In this document: piece after piece, positions 24,964 to 35,939 of the stretch | Numbering within the stretch: the first letter of the stretch is position 1 | Layout: the number at the start of each line of letters is the position of its first letter | Assembly (NCBI RefSeq): GCF_010468615.1 | Contig: NZ_WUEH01000013.1 | Location: 1-64,000 of the forward strand | Source: Pseudodesulfovibrio sp. JC047 | Lineage (GTDB): Bacteria > Desulfobacterota > Desulfovibrionia > Desulfovibrionales > Desulfovibrionaceae | Direction: 5' to 3' | Length of the DNA stretch: 64,000 bases | Made by a program: the position numbers and the translations under genes | Notes under the pieces: generated by a model | What the model saw: only the letters and a program-made list of their open reading frames with translations | The model's database searches: none | Told to the model about the DNA's origin: nothing

Positions 24964-25839
24964 ATGCAGAAAACGGTGTTTGAGTTTCCACACTCTATCG
25001 ACGAACTCGGTGTTGACGACACCCTTTTTGCGCAAGCGTATGCAGAAACAGCCGCCCCTCATCGAGCGCTTTTAAAAACGTGTATTGCCCGTTTATACGA
25101 TTGGTATGGTGGGGGAAGTCGTCGTGGAGGCCGCGTTGAAAGATCGTGGCGCGGTGGATTTGATTCTCTTCATGCTTTTCAGCCGGTGGATTTTTGTGTC
25201 GTCCTTTGTGACGCAGCCATGGAATCCCCGGCCCGATTACTCGCCGCAGTGGTCCCTGCACTGACCAGCGGTATCGCCAATGTTTTGGTGGTCCGTCATG
25301 GTGATGGAGTATGGCCATCGTCTTTGTTAACGGCTTTGGAGCTGGCGGGTCATGATCAGGTTGTGGACATGTCGTCAGATCAGATTTCGGCCTTGCTTGA
25401 TGAATTGGCAACCGGCAGTGCGTCGGGACTGATTATTGACATGACTGCATCGGAGACTGATCTGGTTCGTCTCCATCCTCTGCCAAGCAGAATCTCCGTC
25501 TTTTCTCCTGTTTTTGAAAAGAATATTGCGATTTGGATGGATACGGACACGCCGATCGATCTGGATGCACTCGCCTTTGCCCAGCCTGATGTCTCCTGCG
25601 TGGTTGCTGGTGCCGAAGGTTTTTTCCCTTCTGAAAAATTTACGTATATCGGAAATGATTTCAATACCTTTCTCGCGGCTATCGAAGATGTTGTCTTTGT
25701 CCCGCAGCCATTGGTTAATGATGTCCTGATGCGGTCTCGGATCGTTTTGGGACCTGGGCATGAAGGGTGTTGGATGTGGCCGGATCTTCGTCCTGAACAA
25801 TTTCATATTCACCGTACCGCCTGGACTATCGGAGCCTGA
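24964..25839 (+). CDS. Orphan protein resembling a reduced aldehyde/histidinol dehydrogenase fold
   Basis: 291 residues, soluble. The segment PARLLAAVVPALTSGIANVLVVR and the following LLTALELAGHDQVVDM read like the cofactor-binding region of ALDH/HisD proteins (PA..AG..VVVKP...ALELAG). I see neither the catalytic Cys loop of ALDHs nor the HisD zinc ligands, so catalysis is doubtful. The C-terminus ends in FHIHRTAWTIGA. It lies two bases before the EF-G gene and is probably cotranscribed with it. Confidence 0.6.
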   Translation: MQKTVFEFPHSIDELGVDDTLFAQAYAETAAPHRALLKTCIARLYDWYGGGSRRGGRVERSWRGGFDSLHAFQPVDFCVVLCDAAMESPARLLAAVVPALTSGIANVLVVRHGDGVWPSSLLTALELAGHDQVVDMSSDQISALLDELATGSASGLIIDMTASETDLVRLHPLPSRISVFSPVFEKNIAIWMDTDTPIDLDALAFAQPDVSCVVAGAEGFFPSEKFTYIGNDFNTFLAAIEDVVFVPQPLVNDVLMRSRIVLGPGHEGCWMWPDLRPEQFHIHRTAWTIGA

Positions 25840-25841
25840 AA

Positions 25842-27893
25842 GTGAGCAAGAGCAACGCCCCTTCAGCGAAGGTGCTTGGCACGCTTCGCAATATTGGTAT
25901 TATCGCACACATTGACGCAGGGAAAACAACCCTGACAGAACGTATTCTGTATTACTCCGGAAAGATTCATCGAATTGGTGAAGTCCATGAGGGCACGGCC
26001 ACCATGGATTACATGCCGGAAGAGCAGGAGCGGGGTATTACCATTATGTCCGCTGTGACGTCCTGTCGTTGGGATCCGTGCATGATTAATATCATCGACA
26101 CGCCCGGCCATGTCGATTTCACCATTGAGGTGGAGCGATCATTGCGGGTGCTCGATGGAGCGGTGGGTGTCTTTTGCGGAGTGAGCGGGGTGGAACCTCA
26201 GTCCGAAACTGTGTGGCGTCAGTCCGAAGTATATGCTGTCCCCAAGTTGGCCTTTGTCAACAAGATGGATCGGTTGGGAGCAAATTTTGAAGCGGTACTG
26301 ACCTCTATGGAGGAAAAGCTTGGCGCGAATCCTCTGGCCATTCAATATCCTGACGGCGAAGGGCAGGATTTTGCCGGTGTTTTTGACCTCGTGACGATGC
26401 AACGGCTCGAATTTGATCAGAAGACCAAGGGTGTTGACTATACGGCCCGTGATCTGACGGACGAAGAATCGGACAGGTTGTCTTCTTGGCGTGAAAAACT
26501 CATTGAAGTTGCTGGAGATGAAGACGAGGAAATTCTCGATCTCTATCTTTCGGGTGAAGCTGTGCCTGTTGCTAAAATTCGGGCTGCTCTTCGAAAAGCG
26601 ACGTTAGCACGGAAGGTTGTTCCGGTGTTGGTCGGTTCGGCTTTGAAGAATATCGGTGTTCAGCCTGTCTTGGACGCTGTGTGCGACTTTTTGCCGAGTC
26701 CGTTGGATGTCCCGGTTGCAGCGGGCGTGAATCCTGTGGACAAGACTCGACAGTCCTTTGCCGTGTCACACAAGGAGCCGCTGTCCGCATTGGTTTTCAA
26801 GGTGACATTGGATTCTGGGCGCAAACTGGCCATGATGCGTATTTATTCTGGAAAAATTTCAGCGGGTGATATCGTGTTTAACGTGACACAGGATACGCCG
26901 GAACGAGTGGCTCGCCTGTTTCGACTTCATGCCGGACGCAAGGAAAAGATCGACTGTGCGTTTGCCGGTGATATGGTCGCGGCAGCCGGAATGAAATTCG
27001 CACGGACTGGAGATACCTTGGCGACACAGGACGCTCCAATTCTTTTGGAGCAGATTGCAGATTACAAGCCGGTGATTTCGTTGGCCATTGAACCTCGCAA
27101 TGCAGCAGAGGGGGAAAAACTTGATGAGGTACTGGACAAGTATCTGATGGAAGATCCGACCCTTGCATTGAGGCGGGATGAGGACACGGCGCAGATTATT
27201 CTTTCTGGTATGGGCGAGCTGCATCTTGAAGTGATTCAAGAACGATTGAAGCGTGAATATAAGCTGGAGCCTCGTGTTGGCAAGCCGCAGGTCGTGTATC
27301 AGGAAACCGTGACCAAACAGGGACGGGGGAGTGGTGAATTTCACCGGGAATTGGGTGAAGTGACCCATTTCGGTGCGGTCGATTTGATCGTTGAACCATT
27401 GGATCGAGATCAGGGGCGCGACATTGTTTTTGAAGTCCCGCTTGAAGAATGGCCTGCTGCGTGGATTGAAGCGGTTGAAGATGGTATTTCAGACGGCTTG
27501 CAAAGTGGTGTTGTCCGTGGGTATCCGGTGCAGGACGTGCGTATTCGTGTGTCTGGCCTACGGCGACAGGAAGGCGAATCCAGCCCTGTTGGGTATCGGA
27601 TGGCGGCTGCCATGGCGTTGAAGGACGCTCTTGGGCAGGCTGATCCGAAATTGATGGAACCCCTCATGTGGGTGGAAATTTCGGTCCCGGAAGATTTTGT
27701 TGGTGAGGTTGTCGGATTGCTTGGGTCCAAAGGGGCAAAAATCGAGAATATGATTGACCGCCAGGGACAAAAAGTGGTTCAAGGGCTTGCGCCGTTGGGC
27801 AAACTTTTTGGATTTTCCACGGACCTGCGGTCTTCCACACAGGGAAGAGCCGGGTTTGTCATGAAATTTTCACGCTTTGATGTGTTGGAGTAA
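25842..27893 (+). CDS. fusA: Elongation factor G paralogue (EF-G)
   Basis: 683 residues with the five-domain EF-G layout: G1 AHIDAGKTT, switch ATMDYMPEEQERGITIMSA, G3 DTPGHVDF, G4 NKMD and a domain IV/V C-terminus. GTG 25842 follows GGAG. It is not next to rpsL/rpsG/tuf, the usual home of the main fusA, so it is likely a second EF-G. Compared with canonical EF-G, TSAATT is replaced by MSAVTS. Paralogues can act in ribosome recycling or stress; which applies here is unknown. Confidence 0.9.
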   Translation: MSKSNAPSAKVLGTLRNIGIIAHIDAGKTTLTERILYYSGKIHRIGEVHEGTATMDYMPEEQERGITIMSAVTSCRWDPCMINIIDTPGHVDFTIEVERSLRVLDGAVGVFCGVSGVEPQSETVWRQSEVYAVPKLAFVNKMDRLGANFEAVLTSMEEKLGANPLAIQYPDGEGQDFAGVFDLVTMQRLEFDQKTKGVDYTARDLTDEESDRLSSWREKLIEVAGDEDEEILDLYLSGEAVPVAKIRAALRKATLARKVVPVLVGSALKNIGVQPVLDAVCDFLPSPLDVPVAAGVNPVDKTRQSFAVSHKEPLSALVFKVTLDSGRKLAMMRIYSGKISAGDIVFNVTQDTPERVARLFRLHAGRKEKIDCAFAGDMVAAAGMKFARTGDTLATQDAPILLEQIADYKPVISLAIEPRNAAEGEKLDEVLDKYLMEDPTLALRRDEDTAQIILSGMGELHLEVIQERLKREYKLEPRVGKPQVVYQETVTKQGRGSGEFHRELGEVTHFGAVDLIVEPLDRDQGRDIVFEVPLEEWPAAWIEAVEDGISDGLQSGVVRGYPVQDVRIRVSGLRRQEGESSPVGYRMAAAMALKDALGQADPKLMEPLMWVEISVPEDFVGEVVGLLGSKGAKIENMIDRQGQKVVQGLAPLGKLFGFSTDLRSSTQGRAGFVMKFSRFDVLE

Positions 27894-27896
27894 TTC

Positions 27897-28427
27897 TTGA
27901 GTGATTTGAATCGTCCTTCTTTTCGTGAGGAAAAAAAGAGTCGGGACTGGTGGATCCGGAGCAAACGATGGATTCGGTACTGGTCCCTTCGTTTGATGCG
28001 TCAGAATTCATCGCCGAAAAATCTGGCGACAGCCTGTGCTCTGGGCATGTTCATAGGATCCATGCCTATTATGCCGTTTCAATCCGTGGTTGTCATCGCG
28101 TTGGCCTTTTGTCTGCGGGTTAACAAATTGGCCGCTTGGCTTGCCACGTGTTATTCCAATGCCGCGACCATGGTTCCATTTTATTACTTTTTGTTTCTCG
28201 TTGGTCGTGCCGTCATGCCATTCGATCATGTGGTGTTCGATCCTTCGCATCTGGAAATGACAGAACTGCTCGCTGCCGGTTGGCAAGTCTTTGCCGTTAT
28301 GTTTGTTGGAGGCTTGGTTTTTGGGATTCCCGCGACCATTGCAACGTATTTCATCACGTTATTTTTAGTCAGACGATATCGTCAGCGGCGGGCGATCCGT
28401 TTGTTACGGAAAAAAGTGGGGCGGTAG
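27897..28427 (+). CDS. DUF2062 membrane protein
   Basis: 176 residues. A basic N-terminus precedes two to three membrane helices. The DUF2062 pattern is visible: SPKNLATACALGMFIGSMPIMPFQSVVV and NKLAAWLATCYSNAATM. TTG 27897 is six bases after GGAG, which overlaps the EF-G stop; no better start exists. Function unknown; some DUF2062 domains accompany glycosyltransferases. It ends the EF-G transcript. Confidence 0.82.
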   Translation: MSDLNRPSFREEKKSRDWWIRSKRWIRYWSLRLMRQNSSPKNLATACALGMFIGSMPIMPFQSVVVIALAFCLRVNKLAAWLATCYSNAATMVPFYYFLFLVGRAVMPFDHVVFDPSHLEMTELLAAGWQVFAVMFVGGLVFGIPATIATYFITLFLVRRYRQRRAIRLLRKKVGR

Positions 28428-28457
28428 TTTTCCTCGATAGATTTTGGTGTTTTTGAA

Positions 28458-28489
28458 GCACTGTCAGCTTTTGCTGACAGTGCTTTTTT
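28458..28489 (+). terminator. Rho-independent terminator
   Basis: GCACTGTCAGC and GCTGACAGTGC pair around TTTT and are followed by six T, ending the bamD/EF-G/DUF2062 stretch. Confidence 0.92.
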
Positions 28490-28597
28490 CTCGTTGCTGG
28501 TTTGCTTTTGCATTGGATTAAATGTACTCATTTTGTAGTAATTCATGTTATTTCCATACAAATTTATGGGACTCGATTCGCAAAGGGAGTTTGGGCG

Positions 28598-30667
28598 GTG
28601 TTTATCGGACTCATGGAACTGAGTGTTTTTGGTGTGCTGGTCTGTGGCGTGTTTGCTGCTGCCTCGGCAATCGGGGGATGGGGGGCATACAGCATCGGTG
28701 TTTTCTGTGTCTTGATTATGCTCGTTTTTGCCGGGATATTTTCCCGTGCGCGCCAAAAACGGATTCAGAAAGCGTTGGAAAAAATTGCGGCCGGCCTTGA
28801 TTCTGCGCCGGGAATGGCACAGGTCTTTGACGGGGCATTGGAAGCCTGCGCTCAGGCCATGCAAAGTGCCTGTACACAAACAGTTTTTTTCAAGGAAGCA
28901 TTTCAAGAACTAGGAAGTCCCGCATGTGTGTGCGATCAAGACGGTGTCATTCAGAGTGCCTCTCGATCTTTTGTCGATATGGTCCAGAAAGATACAGAGC
29001 AGATCATAGGGAAGACCGTCAGTCAGGCGTTGTACAACTTGGATGGGACTTCCTTGACCGAACAGGCTCTTGAGACGGGGCATCCCATTGCACAGAAAGT
29101 TGATCTGGTCCTTTGGGATGGACGAACGTTTCCCGTGCAGCTTTTTGTGAATTGTATCCATGACTATGAGGGACAACGTCTCGGCGCAGTGATTTCATTT
29201 ATTGATTTGACTGAGCTTTCTGAGAATACTCGTAAAATTGAACATCAACAACAGCATATGACTCAGGCCGGAGAGCGGATCAGTGGGCTTGCGGAACACG
29301 TTGCTTCGGCAACTGAGCTTTTGTCGGCTTCGGCAGATGATCAGGCTCAAGGGGCGCAAAAACAACGCCAGCAGACGTCCGCAGTGGCCTTGTCCATGGA
29401 AGATATGACGGAGACTGTGATTGAAGTGGCCAAAAATGCCATGGCGACCAGAGGCGCGGCGGACGAAGCCAATACCTCAGCTTCCGACGGTGTTGCCATG
29501 GTAGACAAGGCGGTTGTGGCGATCAATCAGGTTGCCAATGAAGCGGTTCTTTTGGAGCAGGAAGTTGGCAAGTTACATATGGAAGCAGGTGAAATCGGGC
29601 GAATCATCGGTGTCATCAATGATATTGCCGATCAGACGAACCTGCTGGCTCTGAACGCGGCTATTGAAGCGGCCCGGGCTGGTGATGCTGGTCGGGGGTT
29701 TGCCGTGGTGGCTGATGAAGTGCGTAAGTTGGCGGAAAAAACGGTGACCGCCACGCAGGAAGTAGAGTCCGCAATCAAAAAAATACAAACCCGGTCAAAA
29801 AAAGCCACATCGTCCATGCGGGCCACCGCCAAGCAGGTCGCAGCGAGTACCTCCTTATCCAACAAGGCCGGTGAGACGTTGCAGCATATCATGGAAAGCA
29901 TTCATGGTATGGTCGAACGGGTGGCTGAAATCGCTACTGCCGCAGAGTTGCAGTCTGCGGCGGCAGAAGAGGTCATGCATCGCGTCGAGGAAATCGCGGT
30001 CATTGCCGAGGACGCTGATGAAGCCGCTGGACAGGCAGCCTGTGCCACTCGTGATATGGCTGAATTGGCTCGGGATCTGCTCAATGTGTCTCAGGACTTT
30101 CGGGACGGGGATGGAGAAACCGCGCTTCGTGAGTCCAAAAGTGAGATGAAGGGCGTTTTGCCGAAGCTGACTCAGGATTATGTGTTACGCGAGTTTGGCG
30201 AGGACGTGTATGCGACCATGCAGGACTCGTTGGGGAATCCTGTCTTTTTGTCCACGGAAAGCTATCCGGATCAGGTCCTGCTGCAAATGGCGGAATGTGT
30301 ATCCCGTATTGTTGGTGTGACCACGCGTCGGTTTTTTCTGGGACTCGGGCAATTCTCCGTTGGCCAATTCAACGCGCTGTATCCGGGACATTTCAAGAAT
30401 GAGTCTTTGAAGGATTTTTATCTGCGTATGAATGAGGTGCATACACAATTGACCAAGGCGCAACCGGGGATTAAACCACCTTCATTCACGTATGAGGATA
30501 AGGGAACTGTTTTGTTCATGAATTATAGGTCTTCTCGTGGCCTTTTTGATTATTTTGAAGGGATACTTTTGGGTGCAGCTGTATTCAAAAATGAGAAAAT
30601 CGATGTGGTTGTGAAGCCTTTTGACGAAGAAACCGCTCGGGCCGAAATTGTTTTTCTTGGCAAATAG
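28598..30667 (+). CDS. Methyl-accepting chemotaxis protein with PAS and C-terminal H-NOX domain
   Basis: 689 residues. Two N-terminal transmembrane helices with almost no periplasmic loop (about residues 5-50) are followed by a PAS domain (about 105-215, [16 protein letters not shown] to [10 protein letters not shown]) and an MCP signalling hairpin ([21 protein letters not shown]). Residues about 517-689 form an H-NOX heme domain: proximal His615 in MNEVHTQL and the YxSxR heme-propionate motif Y643-x-S645-x-R647 lie 28 residues apart, as in known H-NOX proteins. It should sense NO or O2 in the cytoplasm and signal to CheA, encoded next. GTG 28598 follows GGGAG by eight bases. Confidence 0.9.
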   Translation: MFIGLMELSVFGVLVCGVFAAASAIGGWGAYSIGVFCVLIMLVFAGIFSRARQKRIQKALEKIAAGLDSAPGMAQVFDGALEACAQAMQSACTQTVFFKEAFQELGSPACVCDQDGVIQSASRSFVDMVQKDTEQIIGKTVSQALYNLDGTSLTEQALETGHPIAQKVDLVLWDGRTFPVQLFVNCIHDYEGQRLGAVISFIDLTELSENTRKIEHQQQHMTQAGERISGLAEHVASATELLSASADDQAQGAQKQRQQTSAVALSMEDMTETVIEVAKNAMATRGAADEANTSASDGVAMVDKAVVAINQVANEAVLLEQEVGKLHMEAGEIGRIIGVINDIADQTNLLALNAAIEAARAGDAGRGFAVVADEVRKLAEKTVTATQEVESAIKKIQTRSKKATSSMRATAKQVAASTSLSNKAGETLQHIMESIHGMVERVAEIATAAELQSAAAEEVMHRVEEIAVIAEDADEAAGQAACATRDMAELARDLLNVSQDFRDGDGETALRESKSEMKGVLPKLTQDYVLREFGEDVYATMQDSLGNPVFLSTESYPDQVLLQMAECVSRIVGVTTRRFFLGLGQFSVGQFNALYPGHFKNESLKDFYLRMNEVHTQLTKAQPGIKPPSFTYEDKGTVLFMNYRSSRGLFDYFEGILLGAAVFKNEKIDVVVKPFDEETARAEIVFLGK

Positions 30668-30807
30668 GAGAATTCGTGATTTTTTGAAAAGATTATAATG
30701 GGCTATTTGTTTTGATATGAGTGATATAGTGTTTGAAAGGACACGCAGCAGCGTGCGTTTGAGCGAGTAGAATTTCATATATTGACGTGATTTCAGGAGA
30801 GTGCCGA

Positions 30808-34106
<3,299 letters not shown>

Positions 34107-34130
34107 CACTCAGGTCTCGATTGATACAGA

Positions 34131-34163
34131 AAAAGTGCCTTCGGAATGAGTATTGCGAAGGCG
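34131..34163. terminator. Terminator hairpin between convergent cheB and DUF190 genes
   Basis: GCCTTCG (34137-34143) pairs with CGAAGGC (34156-34162). An A-run at 34131-34134 supplies the U-tract for the minus-strand transcript; TTATTTCTTT follows on the plus strand. Confidence 0.65.
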
Positions 34164-34502
34164 TTATTTCTTTGCGTGTCGATAGAGCATGACGTTGACA
34201 GGTTCTCGCGTCACCATGCCTTCGCTCATGATGTCGCTCAGGTGATCGAGCAGACTGTCGAGACGGTCAGGGTGTTCAACTATTTCTACGACAACGGGCA
34301 AGTCTTCTGACAATCGGAGGATTTTGGTTGTGTGGATACGGCTGTTGGCACCGAATCCGCTCATGCCGCGAAAAACCGTGGCTCCGGCCAGCCCTAACTG
34401 TCTGGCTTCTTTGACGATGGCTTCGGCTAAAGGCATCCCTTTATGCTTGTCATCTTCACCAATGTAGATTCTAATTCGTTCAGCTTTTTCGAGCAGTTTC
34501 AT
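34164..34502 (-). CDS. DUF190 family protein
   Basis: 112 residues. Family features: RIYIGEDDKHKGMPLAEAIVKEA, GLAGATVFRGMSGFGA and LPVVVEIVEHPDRLDSLL. The fold is thought to be ferredoxin-like, related to PII-type proteins. It is encoded just downstream of crcB on the same strand, and this pairing recurs widely, which suggests a role in fluoride homeostasis. The role itself is unproven. Confidence 0.88.
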   Translation of the reverse strand: MKLLEKAERIRIYIGEDDKHKGMPLAEAIVKEARQLGLAGATVFRGMSGFGANSRIHTTKILRLSEDLPVVVEIVEHPDRLDSLLDHLSDIMSEGMVTREPVNVMLYRHAKK

Positions 34503-34523
34503 GCAGACCTCCCAAGTGAAGCA

Positions 34524-34901
34524 TTAGAGTAATCGACCAAGGGCGATGCCCGTGAGAACAAGTGCGAGTCCCACAATGCTCTGACCAACGACATTGAGGA
34601 GAGCGGTGAGCATCTGGCCGTATTTAACCAGCTCGGCGGTCTCGAACATATAGGTCGAAAAAGTGGTGAATGCGCCCATGAATCCCGTCAATACGAGCAG
34701 CCTGATTTCACTGCCCGGAAGCAGCCGATTTTCGAAAAATCCCCAAACCGCTCCAAAAAGCAGACAACCAAGCGCATTTACGGTAAATGTCCCAAGGGGA
34801 AATGATCCACCAATCATGCGTTGGGCGACCCCGGACAACCAATAACGGGACATGGTCCCAGCCGCGCCACCAAGGGAAAGATAGAGTAATTTTGTGAACA
34901 T
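34524..34901 (-). CDS. crcB: Fluoride ion channel CrcB/Fluc
   Basis: 125 residues, four transmembrane helices. Signature segments GGAAGTMSRYWLS, GTFTVNALGCLLFG and GFMGAFTTFSTYMFE are characteristic of Fluc channels, which export fluoride as antiparallel dimers. Residue 1 is placed at 34901, where the protein aligns with the family; a longer upstream frame overlaps the divergent CYTH gene and is rejected. Only 46 bases separate it from that gene, leaving no space for a fluoride riboswitch. Confidence 0.93.
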   Translation of the reverse strand: MFTKLLYLSLGGAAGTMSRYWLSGVAQRMIGGSFPLGTFTVNALGCLLFGAVWGFFENRLLPGSEIRLLVLTGFMGAFTTFSTYMFETAELVKYGQMLTALLNVVGQSIVGLALVLTGIALGRLL

Positions 34902-34947
34902 TTCGTTATCCTCATGGCGTGTATAGCAATTCAATGGGAGAAAGCCA

Positions 34948-35544
34948 ATGGTCCTTGAATGTGAGTTGAAATTCTTACGGGTAGACTTGGAGTCTTTGAG
35001 TCTCCGTTTGCAGGAAGCCGGGGCAACACATCTGGGGAAATATTTTGAATCAAATCTGGTCTTTGATGATGCCGAAAGATCGCTGAAGCAACACTCGATT
35101 TTGTTGAGGCTTCGGCACAAGCAGGGTAAAGCCATTTTGACGGTTAAGCGACCTCCTCTGGTCGAGGTCCCGTCTTCTCTCAAAGTTTTTGATGAAATAG
35201 AGACGCGGGTCGGGGATTTTTTGACCATGAAGACTGCGTTGGAAGTGATCGGGTTCAAGGTGTTTTTCTCATACGAAAAAATCCGGGAGCAATGGCGGTT
35301 CATGGATTGCGTCATTTGTCTGGATTTATTGCCGTTTGGGTGTTTTGTGGAGATAGAGGGAACTGAGGCCGCTGTTCATGCCTGCGCAAAGGCCATTGGT
35401 CTGGATGGGCACGAGACAACAACAAAAACATATCATACATTGAATCGGATAGACCGTCAGGCCAAAGGGCTTGCCTCGGACGAAAGTTTCGTCTTTGCCG
35501 ATGAAGTCCGTGCCCGACTGGTCGCCCAACTTGAGAAAGAATGA
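34948..35544 (+). CDS. CYTH-domain (class IV adenylyl cyclase/thiamine triphosphatase-like) protein
   Basis: 198 residues. It starts with the ExExK motif (Glu4, Glu6, Lys8 in LECELKF) and has later CYTH strands with ILLRLRHKQGKAILTVKRPP and CFVEIEGTEAAV. CYTH proteins act on triphosphates in a beta-tunnel with divalent metals: cAMP synthesis, ThTP or inorganic triphosphate hydrolysis. Which substrate applies cannot be told from the sequence. It is divergent from crcB and 78 bases upstream of clpS. Confidence 0.88.
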   Translation: MVLECELKFLRVDLESLSLRLQEAGATHLGKYFESNLVFDDAERSLKQHSILLRLRHKQGKAILTVKRPPLVEVPSSLKVFDEIETRVGDFLTMKTALEVIGFKVFFSYEKIREQWRFMDCVICLDLLPFGCFVEIEGTEAAVHACAKAIGLDGHETTTKTYHTLNRIDRQAKGLASDESFVFADEVRARLVAQLEKE

Positions 35545-35622
35545 GATTCGCCCCTCGACAGCCGGTGAAAAGGAATTTATATTGCAAGGTAAGGAAGACA
35601 GTGCTTTTGGAGAGAATAAACT

Positions 35623-35937
35623 ATGAGTAACCCTTTTTCTGGCGACCGGTTCGAGGCTGAAGTTTTTGATGAGCGAGAAGTTCGAGAGCCTCGAAAGTAC
35701 AAGGTCCTATTGCATAATGATGATTATACGACCATGGATTTCGTGGTTGAAATATTGGTTCGGGTGTTTCGTCGAAACGAAGCACAGGCGACGGCCATCA
35801 TGCTTTCCGTCCACAACAAAGGGTACGGAGTATGCGGTACATATACTGCCGAAGTGGCTGAAACTAAAGTCGATCTGGTGCACAGGCTGGCAAAAAGCGC
35901 AGGCTTTCCGCTCAAGTGCAGCATGGAAGGTGAATAG
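35623..35937 (+). CDS. clpS: ClpS adaptor for N-end-rule substrates
   Basis: 104 residues with a short disordered N-terminus and the ClpS core: YKVLLHNDDYTTMDFVVEIL, then a helix with AQATAIMLSVHNKGYGVCG. The NDDYT loop forms the N-degron pocket. It delivers proteins with N-terminal Leu, Phe, Tyr or Trp to ClpA, whose gene starts three bases after its stop. Confidence 0.95.
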   Translation: MSNPFSGDRFEAEVFDEREVREPRKYKVLLHNDDYTTMDFVVEILVRVFRRNEAQATAIMLSVHNKGYGVCGTYTAEVAETKVDLVHRLAKSAGFPLKCSMEGE

Positions 35938-35939
35938 AT

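Noticed and set aside
34902-34947. Fluoride riboswitch before crcB
   Set aside because: Only 46 bases are available and no crcB-motif core is visible.
34902-35315. Extended CrcB start
   Set aside because: It would overlap the CYTH gene antisense, and CrcB normally has about 125 residues.
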